DNA from: Dipteris shenzhenensis
Lineage: Eukaryota; Polypodiophyta; Polypodiopsida; Gleicheniales
Length of the DNA stretch: 64,000 bases
Reading direction: 5' to 3' (one strand)
Assembly: GCA_047967505.1 (NCBI GenBank)
Contig: CM106540.1
Of this stretch, positions 11,074-19,840 are shown one piece after another. Every line of letters begins with the position of its first letter. Positions within the stretch are counted from its first letter, which is position 1. The notes below the pieces were generated by a model. It was not told where the DNA came from, ran no database searches, and worked only from the letters and a program-made list of their open reading frames with translations. Both the position numbers and the translations under genes were made by a program.

Positions 11074-12020
11074 CGAGCCGTAGAGAAGGAACGAGAGAAG
11101 GTAGAAGAATGAGTGCAAAATATGAAAGAGACACCTTTGGTATTGAAGAGAGGAAAAGAAGGTACTTACATAACATGGATGCATTGGCACCCACTGGTGG
11201 TGCTAGAAAGAGGAGAGTCTAGGCTACAAGGTTGGTTATCAAATGTTCCAATGAGATTACACTCTTTTGTGCTACACTATTTGTGACTAAGTTTTTATTG
11301 TGTTCTTCTTTAGGAACTTCATAGAAGATGTGATGGGAAGATCCTTGTATCCTTTAGATCCTGCTAACCAAAAGAGCCCTCCTTTCCATACAATGCATGA
11401 GCTAGTTTGGTTTGTTGGAAATGGACATGCGGGGTTGCTTGGTTATTGCAATCAGTTAAACAATGCTCAGTCAATGGCTATGCAAGCAAGCGAGATGCGC
11501 AGAGCCCAAGCAGAGATGCTAGCACATTTAGGAAATAGCACCATTGTTGCAATGTATAACTCTATGCAGGATCTTCAAAGGAAGAACCAGGATCTTCATG
11601 ATAAAGCCAAAGCATTAGACTTGGAGCGAAATGCATTGGACTTGGAGCGAAATGCATTGGACTTGGAGCGACATAAATTAGAAGAGTCACTCTGTAAGCT
11701 AGTTGAGTCCAAAAAGGCTTGGAAAGATCTATATACAATCAAGCACAACGAGCCATAAAGAAGGAATGAGAGAAGGCAGAAGAACAATTACAAAAGATGA
11801 AAGAAACACCTTTGGGATTGAAGGAGAGGAAAAGAAGGTACTTACATAACATGGATGCATTGGCACCCACTGGTGGTGCTAGAAAGAGGAGAGTCCAGGC
11901 TACAAGGTTGGCTATCAAATGAATGTTCCAATGAGATTACACTCTTTTGTGCTACACTATTTGTGACTAAGTTTTTATTGTGTTCTTCTTTAGGAACTTC
12001 ATGGAAGATGTGATGGGAAG
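10686..12020 (+). repeat. tandem duplication of an exon plus intron (about 655-680 bp)
   Basis: 10686-11340 and 11341-12020 are direct copies with few substitutions, covering the coiled-coil exon, the following GTTGGTTATC... intron-like stretch and the next exon start (AACTTCATRGAAGATGTGATGGGAAG). Copy 2 has one more 21-bp unit within the LDLERNA heptads. The duplication is young relative to the decay of the rest of the element. Confidence 0.9.
11341..11758 (+). CDS. transposon-borne coiled-coil protein, exon copy 2
   Basis: Repeats copy 1 from SLYPLD onward: HTMHELVWFVGNGHAG, the QASEMRRAQAEMLAHLG helix and the coiled coil. It has three LDLERNA/LDLERH heptads where copy 1 has two, and ends in a different frame (AWKDLYTIKHNEP, then stop). 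The frame is open from the upstream acceptor-like TTCTTTAG at about 11313. Function unknown; the heptad pattern suggests oligomerisation. Confidence 0.55.
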
Positions 12021-14130
12021 AACGGATGGGGATGATATTAATTGTTCATATGCTCTAGCTAGTTTATTAAAGTCAAGCGATGTCATTGGGATACTAAGGG
12101 ACCCAAGACACAAGTGCCTATGTGTGCAAGTTGCTGAAGAGGTGATGAAGGATTTCAAGGATATTGTGGATGCAAAGGAGATGCTTGCAACTTGTGATAC
12201 TACCGGTGTAAGTCGTGAAGCTTACACATCTATTTTCAAAATTTTCAAGTTTGCTATTTTGGGAAAGTATAAGAAGCCTATAGTGCCCCTACCCACACCT
12301 TGGTTTGTGAGACATGCACGACGAGAAACAAACCAATGTGCAAGAGATATGCTTGGAGGGTACCATTGCATAAGGGGCACAATGACTCAAAAGAGTAAAA
12401 AGAAATCTGGCTTACAAACCTTTGAGATGAATGCTTTCAATAATGTCTACTTAGATGTCAAGAAACTACAATAAGCAATGGTCAAATTCTATGGCATGAG
12501 AGAAGATCGGTAAGAGGAAATCCATTATAGCATTGCACTTTGCTAGTTCATTTCCTATATCATGTTTATCCTAACAAATTTTCTCTTTTGTTGTACAGAT
12601 TGCAATGGAAAGCTCATATTTGTCATCAAAATGGATGTAGCTCAATTGGTGAAAGAACACAAGTTAGAGAGAGTCAGCATCTACATTTTGAATAAAGCCT
12701 TAGCCTTTGTTCAAGGGGATGAAGAAGTAGAGCAAGATTTCTCAGTGCAATCAGAGAAAGATGTATGGTGGCTTGCAGCATTTGAGACTCTGAAAGAGTG
12801 CCATGAGACATTGAAGTGGGTTCTAGATAGAACAGGAATCCCATCGACGATCCAAAGACAAGAGGAAGGGCAAACATTGACAATCGATGGCCATGGAACC
12901 ATTCAAGTTGAATGGCATCTTGTTGGTGATTTGAAAACCCTCAAGTGCTTGCATGGTTGTGATACAGGGGCAATGCAATGAACACATGCCTTTATTGCAT
13001 GTGTTCGCAAACGTAAGCAAAAGGCTGGCTTACAATGGGAGAATGGCATTCTATCTTGCAGCCAAATGCAAGCTCCCAATCGCGACAAGAAGGATCCAAA
13101 GTGGGATCCCATCTTGCCCATCCCACTTGAGAGAGTACACATATGTAATTTACACGTAGAACTGCGCGTACTTGATAAGTTGTTGTATTTGCATCTTGTT
13201 TATGCTTGAAATTTAATTCCTCAAGAAGTATCCACACGATGCATTGTAGAAGTTGAGAAGTTGCTCTGTCAGAGATGGTGGGATTCCATGGAGGACATGT
13301 CAAACTTAAGGAGGGTAAGAAAACGTTTGGGGCAACACAAAATCTTCCTGCAAAAGTGTCCATGGGTGGAGGGAAGGCAAGGAGATTCCTATCGAACCAC
13401 AATCTCGACAAAGACAAACATACATTGCCTCAAAGTAGTTTGGGTTGGGAATACTGGAAAGCATTGTGTGAATGCATGACCAATAAGGCTTCTCATCCTC
13501 AAGTAACAACTTTGAGAGCTAAAGTATGGACAAAGGTAGATGCATTGATAAAATTGCTTCGCCATGTTCAAATCGATGAGATGTATCATGAAAGGTTTAA
13601 GATGGTTGTGAAAGAGTTTATGCAATTAATGGTGAAAGCATGGGGTGAGTCGCACATTACTCATTACATGGTCTTGGCACCGTCGTAATATTTAGCACTT
13701 GCTTTATAAATAGTTTTTGTTGTTGATTTGATTCTCATCATGTTTGCAGCATATTCTCTATGCACACGGTCCATGGTTTCTATAAAATTGGGGTCCTTTA
13801 CCCATTTGGAATACACAAGGCATGGAGAAGTCGCACTATGGAGCCAAGGCAGCCTACTTCAAGAACTCAAGGCATGGTGGTGGTGTCACTCACAGCAATG
13901 CATTGCATGAGATGTTCGACTGGTTTTTTAGATGTTTACTAGGAAGGACTTTGAAGTCTAAAAAAGCAAAGGCATCAGAACTTGCAAAAGCACTTCAAAT
14001 TGTATCAAAGAATAGAAGGCATAGTGCTTGGAAAGCATCCATAGGGAGTTGAGGAGTTGCACATTGGTTGCAAGCTAGAGTGAGAGAAGGGAGCAGATGG
14101 GTCCAACCACCAATAGAAGCTATGGTGTAA
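11993..14130 (+). pseudogene. candidate transposase of the TIR element (multi-exon, broken)
   Basis: Open segments in order: 11993-12474 (an EDVMGRTDGDD start, then CDTTGVSREAYTSIFK and LPTPWFVRHARRETNQ); 12592-13190 after a TTGTACAG acceptor (MDVAQLVKEHKLERVSIY, VWWLAAFETLKECHETLKW, EWHLVGDLKTLKCLHGCDTG, PILPIPLERVHICNLHVELR); 13275-13688 (GFHGGHVKLKE, SLGWEYWKALC, a helical KLLRHVQIDEMYHERF region); and 13740-14130 (LYAHGPWFLYK, GMEKSHYGAKAAYF, SRHGGGVTHSNALHEMF). The Cys-bearing block after GDLKTLK and the later HGP...GMEKSH block recall the layout of uncharacterised eukaryotic RNase H-fold transposases, with possible acidic residues in GDLKTL and GMEKS. At least one in-frame stop and several frame changes break it; some of these may be introns. 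Family not recognised. Confidence 0.6.
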
Positions 14131-14269
14131 CTGTATACAAATATGAAATAAATATATTGCTTATTTTGACCACAATTTGTGTCCTCGCTCTTTAATATCT
14201 TGCTTATTTTGACCACAATTTTTGTACTCACACTACATTGGGGAAAGTGGGGACATGGTGAAGGAGGGG

Positions 14270-14460
14270 GAGAGAAGGAAGGGGCATGAGACGGGGCAAG
14301 GGGAGGGGTGGAGTGGTAGCAAGGGTGGGGAGAAGGGGGGATGGGGGGTATCGAGGAGGGCGACGGTTGTGGGCGGGGCAAGTAGGGGGAGGGCAATGGG
14401 GGGGGAGGGCGACAAGGGTGGGGGGGGTTGGAGGGGTTAGGGTGGGGCTAGGGGGCATGA
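14270..14460. repeat. G-rich low-complexity tract
   Basis: About 190 bp with many runs of three or more G on the plus strand (GGGGAGGGG, GGGGGGG), so G-quadruplex formation is plausible. It lies between the transposase candidate and the histone-like pseudogene, where the promoter of the latter would be expected. Open frames here are compositional artefacts. Confidence 0.85.
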
Positions 14461-14546
14461 TGAAACCCTAAACGTAAATAAAAGGGATGTTAAAACATGA
14501 TGGGCCTATATAAAACGTTTTAAAAAACCCTAAATCTCATTATTCA

Positions 14547-15526
14547 ATGGCAAGAGTGAAGAACACTGCTAGACCCACTAGATGCCGCCTCCACCCTTCC
14601 TCCTCTAGCTCCACCACCTCCATGGCATTTGCACACATGAACCTACTCGATCTAGTGGCACCTCCCTCGACTCTTATGAGCCCTCCCCCAACTCTCGTGA
14701 GGTCTCCCAGGACTCTCGTGAGCCTTCCCCCAACTCTTCTGAGCATGAGCCTTCCCCTCAGCCTTCCCCCCAGCCTTCCCCTCAGCCTTCCCCTCAGCCT
14801 CAGCCTCAGCCTCAGCCTTTCCCTAGCCTTCCCCTCAGCCTCAGACTCAGCTTGTGACCCTCAACCTTCCCCTCACCTTCCCCTCCCCATGAGAGTCCTC
14901 TCCCGATCGAACAAAATGTGTTTGATAACCTCCCAGACATAGAGAGGCTTCCTGAGGGCCAACAAATTTCCGGGAAGAGCACCATCTTCCCTCTCCCGGT
15001 GATACAACCCATTGCAGAGATGATCCGTATGCCCATGAGGAGGAAAAAGTAGACACCGAGGAAGCCCCATCCCAAAGAAGGTCAAAGTTCAAGACGTCAA
15101 CGAGAGAAGGACTCGGAGGAGGATCAACGTAGACAAGAGCAGTGGAAGAAGTTCAAGGCAGACAAGAGGTCGTGGGCTAGTGTTTGGGTACATGTAAGGC
15201 CCCCACCAAGAGTCAGAAAGCCGTACAGAGCAAAGCTAGGAGCGCGGGCCTTGAGGGAGATCAAGAAAATGCAGAAGACCACTGACAACTTGATCCCGCG
15301 TGCTCCCTTTCAATGTGTGGTACAGGAGATAGCACAGGGATACAAAAATGATGTTCGATTCAGCACAGGAGCTATGGGGGTGCTCCAGGAGGCTGCAGAG
15401 TAAGTGACCACCGCTCTGTTCGAGGATGCCAACTTGTGTGCCATCCATGCAAAGCGCGTCATGGTCATGGACAAGGACATGGCTCTGGCAAAGCGATTAA
15501 GGAGTGACCCAAGTTTGAAGCCCTAG
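14547..15526 (+). pseudogene. histone H3-like gene with long Pro/Ser/Gln tail (broken), carried by the transposon
   Basis: The ATG at 14547 starts MARVKNTARPTR, which parallels the canonical H3 start MARTKQTARKST. A Pro/Ser/Gln-rich stretch follows (repeats of EPSPNSRE and PSPQ, 14678-14820), then a basic stretch, then a clear H3 histone fold at about 15215-15520: ARALREIKKMQKTT (alpha-N), [45 protein letters not shown] and [12 protein letters not shown]. Loop 1 has the canonical H3 length, while LIPRAPF and QEAAE also recall CENH3, so the class is open. The start and core are in different frames. A TAG at 15050-15052 and a TAA at 15401-15403 interrupt the core frame, which ends at the TAG 15524-15526. 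An AATAAA follows at 15616. Dead in this copy. Confidence 0.88.
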
Positions 15527-15710
15527 ATTCTCTTGCAGCCCACTCTTAGGACTTAGACCACCCCTGTCCTTGAAGGCACTATCTTGTATCTAAGGCCTAA
15601 GGGCCCATTTTTTTAAATAAAATATATCGACATTCTCTACACTATCGCATTGTTGTGTATTTTCCATTTCTATGACTACAGTAACTGATCATTTTAATAT
15701 AAGTTTTGAA
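15527..15710. other. 3' flank of the histone-like pseudogene
   Basis: Non-coding. Contains AATAAA at 15616-15621, a plausible polyadenylation signal for the plus-strand histone-like gene, followed by AT-rich sequence up to the foldback. Confidence 0.5.
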
Positions 15711-15873
15711 TTCTATCAAATCCTGAAGGAATTTCACTGTCACGCAGAAGGGAAAAGTGTCCGGCACGTCGGCAAGACTCTTGAAAGCTCAAAACCTGCC
15801 ACGGCATAAATTTGGGCATTTTGGCACTTTTCCTTTCTGTACGATGGTGAAATTCCTTCAGGATTTGATAGAA
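15711..15873. repeat. foldback hairpin between the two converging halves
   Basis: Arms 15711-15737 and 15847-15873 are perfect 27-bp reverse complements (core TCAAATCCTGAAGGAATTTC). Pairing continues inward with few mismatches (CAGAAGGGAAAAGTG against CACTTTTCCTTTCTG), giving a stem of about 50 bp with a GC-richer loop. It is either a small nested MITE or a structural boundary between the plus-strand and minus-strand genes of the transposon. Confidence 0.88.
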
Positions 15874-16104
15874 ATGAACTTTTGATACCCAGAATTAGTA
15901 AAAATGATGCTAAATTGGCTAGAAATGTATTAAATTAACACAATTAAAATGATGGAGAAAATATATCATCAAAGACTTAAACAAAATACAATGGAATTCA
16001 TGACGAGCAATGATAACTTAAAACAAATAATAAAGACATGTAGTCATGTATCCATTGAAATATCCATTTAAATATATGTTTATATATACAAAAGGCCTCA
16101 TAGG
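15874..16104. other. AT-rich non-coding spacer
   Basis: No frame or repeat that I recognise. Lies downstream of both converging gene sets and would contain the 3' end of the minus-strand gene. Confidence 0.5.
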
Positions 16105-17523
16105 CTATCTTTCTTCTTGCCAGCTAGTTTGAGTACTAACATCCTCCTCTCCTGCTGCCAAAGACATAGCCGTTGTCGTCAATGCCCTGCTATGAATGTT
16201 CGATCCAAAGGCATTGATAGCATCCAAATGACTTTGTCGGCATTCTGTGTAATGTTGGAGTATCCGATAGTGCACGACAAAGCCTTGCACTTCAGCAGCT
16301 CCGAAGGACCTCGAGGAGAAAATTTAATGTGAAAGACCACGATATGCTCTGCGACTTTGCCAAGGTAATGGGCCAAAGAATGATCTCACCCAAATGCGCT
16401 ACGAACATTACCCCATCGAGATGAGAATTCATCAAGCTTAAACGCATCATCCTGCAATAGTTCAACAAACATTAGAAGACCAACAAAACAAATTATACTA
16501 AAAGAACATCAAAATAAAAAATATTGTTCGAACTTACCACTACAACGTCGTCAGCTTCTATCTCTTCCTCATTTGCAATGTTGATGGATCCAGGTGCTGT
16601 GTGATGTTCCATTTGGGAGGTGGACGCTTTCATGACCTGTGTTAGAGGTGAAAGCTTCTGCATGAGAGGGTTGTGCATCGTATACGGACATGTCTGCATC
16701 CCTCATTGAAACCAGCATCATCAAGAGAAAGTCTTTCATTGTCTGGTCTTCGGTACCTAAAACCCCGGGATCTTTGACACTTGTGTCAACATCGAACCCC
16801 GATAGGACTCCGAGTGTCTCATCCTCTCATAGTCCAAAAAGAATCTCTGTGTCATGGAGGAATACGTACTCTTTTCCATCAATGATGGGGGGGACAAGGA
16901 CCATAATTTAGAGTCTGGGTCAGCGGTCTCCGATGCAGATTTTGCTCTACTGGGGGCTCTGGAAGTAGGCTCAATGCTTGAGCTGCTTCCATCTCCTCTA
17001 TTGGATCGTTAAGACTCTCTTCCATGTAGATGTCCGAGTCTAGTCTAGGGATGACCAGATCAGCAGTTTTACTAGAGGGGGTGCTAGACGATGAGGCTTA
17101 TTCCTCTAAATTTCCTTCTTGGAGAAGGAAGATGAATGTCATCTCTGATGAAAGGAATTTGGTGCCTGTATTTCCTGTGATCCCCGCATCTAGGATGTCT
17201 TGAACTTCGACTGTCCTAAACCCTTCATTTGTAAGGTTGTCACAAAAGCGGGCCAAGCACTTTACAAACTTGGGTTCCTTTACGAACATATACTTTATGT
17301 AATCTATGGGAACCCATCTCTTTGAAGAGTGGTCAAGTGTATAGGCAAAATTTGAGAAATTATCTTGCATGTAAAGGATGAGATCTGAGTAGTCATCCTT
17401 GGCTCGCATATATGTGCCTGGGATATCTAAAGTCCTATCAAACACTAAAAATAGCTCTTCCTCATGATCTGCAAATGCAGTTCGTGAGATGAAGTCATGG
17501 AACGCAGTTCTAGGTGAATCCAT
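16105..17523 (-). pseudogene. unknown minus-strand gene B of the transposon (broken)
   Basis: Starts at the ATG 17521-17523 (MDSPRTAFHDFISRTAF). A 141-codon frame contains YMRAKDDYSDLILYMQDN and FVKCLARFCDNL. The TAA at 17098-17100 interrupts it, but reading on gives an acidic Ser/Glu/Leu-rich stretch (IYMEESLNDPIEEME). Further on, a donor-like GTAAGT after ADDVVV (near 16535) and an acceptor TTGCAG near 16453 join to DDAFKLDEFSSRW. The last part holds KVAEHIVVFHIKFSPRG and ends near 16105. Family unknown. The acidic character and lack of membrane segments suggest a soluble protein. Inactive because of the nonsense codon and at least one frameshift. Confidence 0.5.
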
Positions 17524-17803
17524 GGCAAATAGCAGTTGATGGAGGGAGTAACTTCTGAGGATGGAAGTTTCTATGGCTCTCTAAATGTGAAAGTGAGAAT
17601 GTGATGTAAAAAGGGCTCTTAGCTCTTAATATATATCAAAACCCTAAAAATTAAAATTAATCATAAGATCCCCAAATTTTTTGAAAAACATTTACCATGA
17701 ACTGAAAGGAGAAAACATTAAAAGAAATAACATTTTAATTTAATTGTCCATCATCGTTTGATGCAATAACTAGGATTTGAGAGACAAAAAATTAATTGCT
17801 GCA
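17524..17803. other. spacer between minus-strand genes A and B
   Basis: AT-rich, no coding frame. Expected to hold the 3' end of gene A and the promoter of gene B; no individual signal is decisive. Confidence 0.45.
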
Positions 17804-19091
17804 CTAGTCAAACACATTGTTAGCAATCTTCAAAGTTGCAGGAGGAATGAAATTGGCACTATGCATGCACTTCTCCACACGGCGGCTGATCTTACCACCA
17901 TTTAAGGTAAAGTAGAAGGACTCTGACATGCCATCCTCCATGACCAATAGGTGTTCTCGCACATCCCTTAGAGTCCATTGCGATGTGACATTCACATTCT
18001 TGACATCTCCCTCTTCAACATCAATAAACAAACTTACCCCCTTATTGTCTTCATCATTAGAGTCTAGGAGAAGCCATCGGCCATTCGTTTTCTTCCAGCG
18101 CCTGTACTGAAAAGCTAAATACAACATTTGGCATGACAAATGGTATCTAATAACCACATTGTCTTTACATGCGTGACATTGAAACACATCACCCTTTTGG
18201 TCGCCTGACTTGGTTCCCCAATTCATCCCAAGTAAATCTTCAAGAGCATTTTCATCTACACACTTGCATGACCACATAGTTTTTGTTCTATGCATATGTA
18301 TATTCTGAAATAAAGAAGCAAAAATGTGGAGAGGCATAAACCAAGATAACCTTGCCCATTTGGATCCAAATGTAAACTTCATGGCCATGCTCACATCCTT
18401 TGCAATCTTGTCCTTGTACGATTGCAATGTCCTCGAGTCCACATTGTTGCAATCCATGTCTTAAAGTTGTGGTGGTGCAATGGTTTGCAGACGGCCATAG
18501 CTTGATGATGTCGTTGGAGTGATGTATGTTGCATTATACCAATACACATTCTTCATTCGCAAGGAGGCCAACTTCTCCCCGGCATGCATTTGCTTAACTA
18601 AATCCTCATGAATCACAGTGAACTTGCCTATGAATGATTCAACTGGTTCCCACTCCTCGAGGTCCGAAGGGAAAACACCTGCCACCATGAATAAGAGCTC
18701 TTAGAAACCAAACACAAAATTTCCAAATGGACTCATTACACTTACAGGTGAAAAAGGTACATAGATAGAAAGGCTCACAGTGTGATGGTATCCTAGATTG
18801 ATTGAATGATGGAGGAAGCTGCATATCTTTTCCCATGTAAACATGTTGCACTTTCGCGAGCCATCATTTCTTCCCAAACTTGAACTTCAAGATGCGCCCC
18901 TTCCACTTATGCAAGATGTCACCTCTCTTGCTCTTGGGAAGCTTATGTGGACCTTTGGTCGATCCTTTCATGACTATCCAGTCATTTAAGCTGTAGATGC
19001 AAGGGATCCACTCATCCAATGCATTTCTGGTGTTGTGGAAGACACAAGAGGTCACAACATTGCGTGGTCTTGTAGCCTTTCTCCTCACCAT
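17804..19091 (-). pseudogene. unknown minus-strand gene A of the transposon (two exons, two nonsense codons)
   Basis: From the ATG 19089-19091 (MVRRKATRPRN) the frame runs to a TGA at 18864-18866. It continues in phase (WLAKVQHVYMGKDMQ) to a GT-AG intron at 18679-18745, with donor GTAAGT and acceptor GGCAG. It then runs as VFPSDLEEWEPVESFIGKF to a TAA just before the in-phase MDCNNVDSR, and on to the TAA at 17804. The last part has a CKC...CHAC cysteine pair set, a W/Y-rich segment and a C-terminal stretch with ubiquitin-like strand pattern (ISRRVEKCMHSANFIPPATLKI). The splice keeps the frame, which supports a real gene of about 420 codons, now dead. Function unknown. Confidence 0.6.
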
Positions 19092-19129
19092 GCTTGCAGA
19101 GGTTGCAACCGCAAGAATGGGACTCCTAC

Positions 19130-19395
19130 ACAAGGCAATGCAGCTCCAACAGAGGCACAAAAGAGGGAGAAGGAGAGGGATAGAGGAGCTCCAATAGAGG
19201 CACAAAAGAGAGAGAAGGAGAGGGACAGAGCAACAGCAACAGAGGCATAGGAGAGGGACAGAGCAACAATAACAGAGGCATAGGAGAGGGACAGAGCAAC
19301 AATAACAGAGGCATAGGAGGGGGAGAAGGAGAGGGACAGAGCAGCTCCACCAGAGGCACAGGAGAGGGAGAGGGGAGAGAGAGAGGAGCTGCAAC
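19130..19395. repeat. purine-rich minisatellite (GAGGCACAAAAGAGGGAGAAGG type)
   Basis: About seven degenerate units of 30-45 bp built from AGAGGCAYARRAGAGGGAGAAGGAGAGGGACAGAGC-like words, with the plus strand almost all purine. It lies upstream of minus-strand gene A. The long frame across it on the minus strand encodes only Leu/Pro/Ser/Cys repeats and is not included in the gene. Confidence 0.85.
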
Positions 19396-19800
19396 AAGCA
19401 GGCTAGAGCAGGAGGGAGCAGAGAAAGCAGGGGAAGAGCAAAAATGCGTGGGATTTGGTTCAAATCTAAGTGATTTGGTAGGATGAACTAGAACAATGAG
19501 GGGCAGAGGCCCTAGAAAGAGGGAGGGGAGAAGAAAATTCCCCATTTGGGCCTACCATCGCATTGAATGCAGTTTTGGGCTCATGGGGGGGAGGTGCACC
19601 TAGTAGGAGGGTCAAACATGGGTTAAGAGGGGGGGGATGGTTTGGGTGGTCCCTAGTGTAAGGGGAGCAACCAATAGGGGCTCTTTGCAGGCGTGCCCAC
19701 CCTCCACCTCAACATACCATTGCCCCACACCTTCTAGCACTCTCATTAGTACACCTAAAATCACTCTCTAATCCCTTGAAATTAGGAAACACTAATTGGA

Positions 19801-19832
19801 GGCCCTTTTGAGACCCCAATTCTCCCCTAATG
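19801..19832 (-). repeat. right terminal inverted repeat (32 bp)
   Basis: Exact reverse complement of 10159-10190, followed by AATGTAGG (19833-19840), which matches the left flank CATGTAGG at 7 of 8 positions. Confidence 0.93.
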
Positions 19833-19840
19833 AATGTAGG

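Larger units (their letters stand above)
10151..19840. mobile_element. 9.7-kb DNA transposon with 32-bp TIRs, unrecognised superfamily
   Basis: Identical 32-bp inverted repeats lie at 10159-10190 and 19801-19832 (outer end CATTAGGGGAGAATTGG). They are flanked by CATGTAGG (10151-10158) and AATGTAGG (19833-19840), an 8-bp target duplication with one mismatch. The plus-strand left half holds a tandemly duplicated coiled-coil exon, a multi-exon transposase candidate and a histone H3-like pseudogene. The minus-strand right half holds two unknown genes. A foldback hairpin at 15711-15873 separates the converging halves. Target duplications of 8 bp occur in hAT, P and Zisupton elements, but I see none of their signature motifs. 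I infer one element because the ends match perfectly and the interior is gene-like and internally consistent. Nonsense codons and frameshifts show this copy is inactive. Confidence 0.82.

Noticed and set aside
14222-14458. Gly/Arg-rich (+) and Pro-rich (-) open frames
   Set aside because: Produced by the G-rich tract; no start context and no domain.
14547-15526. Calling the histone-like gene a functional CENH3
   Set aside because: Loop 1 has canonical length, and two in-frame stops and a frame change break it. Only H3-like pseudogene is supported.
19092-19463. N-terminal Leu/Pro/Ser/Cys-rich extension of minus-strand gene A
   Set aside because: Created by the purine minisatellite. The gene is better started at the ATG 19089-19091.
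10151-19840. Assigning the transposon to hAT, P or KDZ/Zisupton because of the 8-bp duplication
   Set aside because: None of the family motifs are visible in the candidate transposase, and the duplication has one mismatch.
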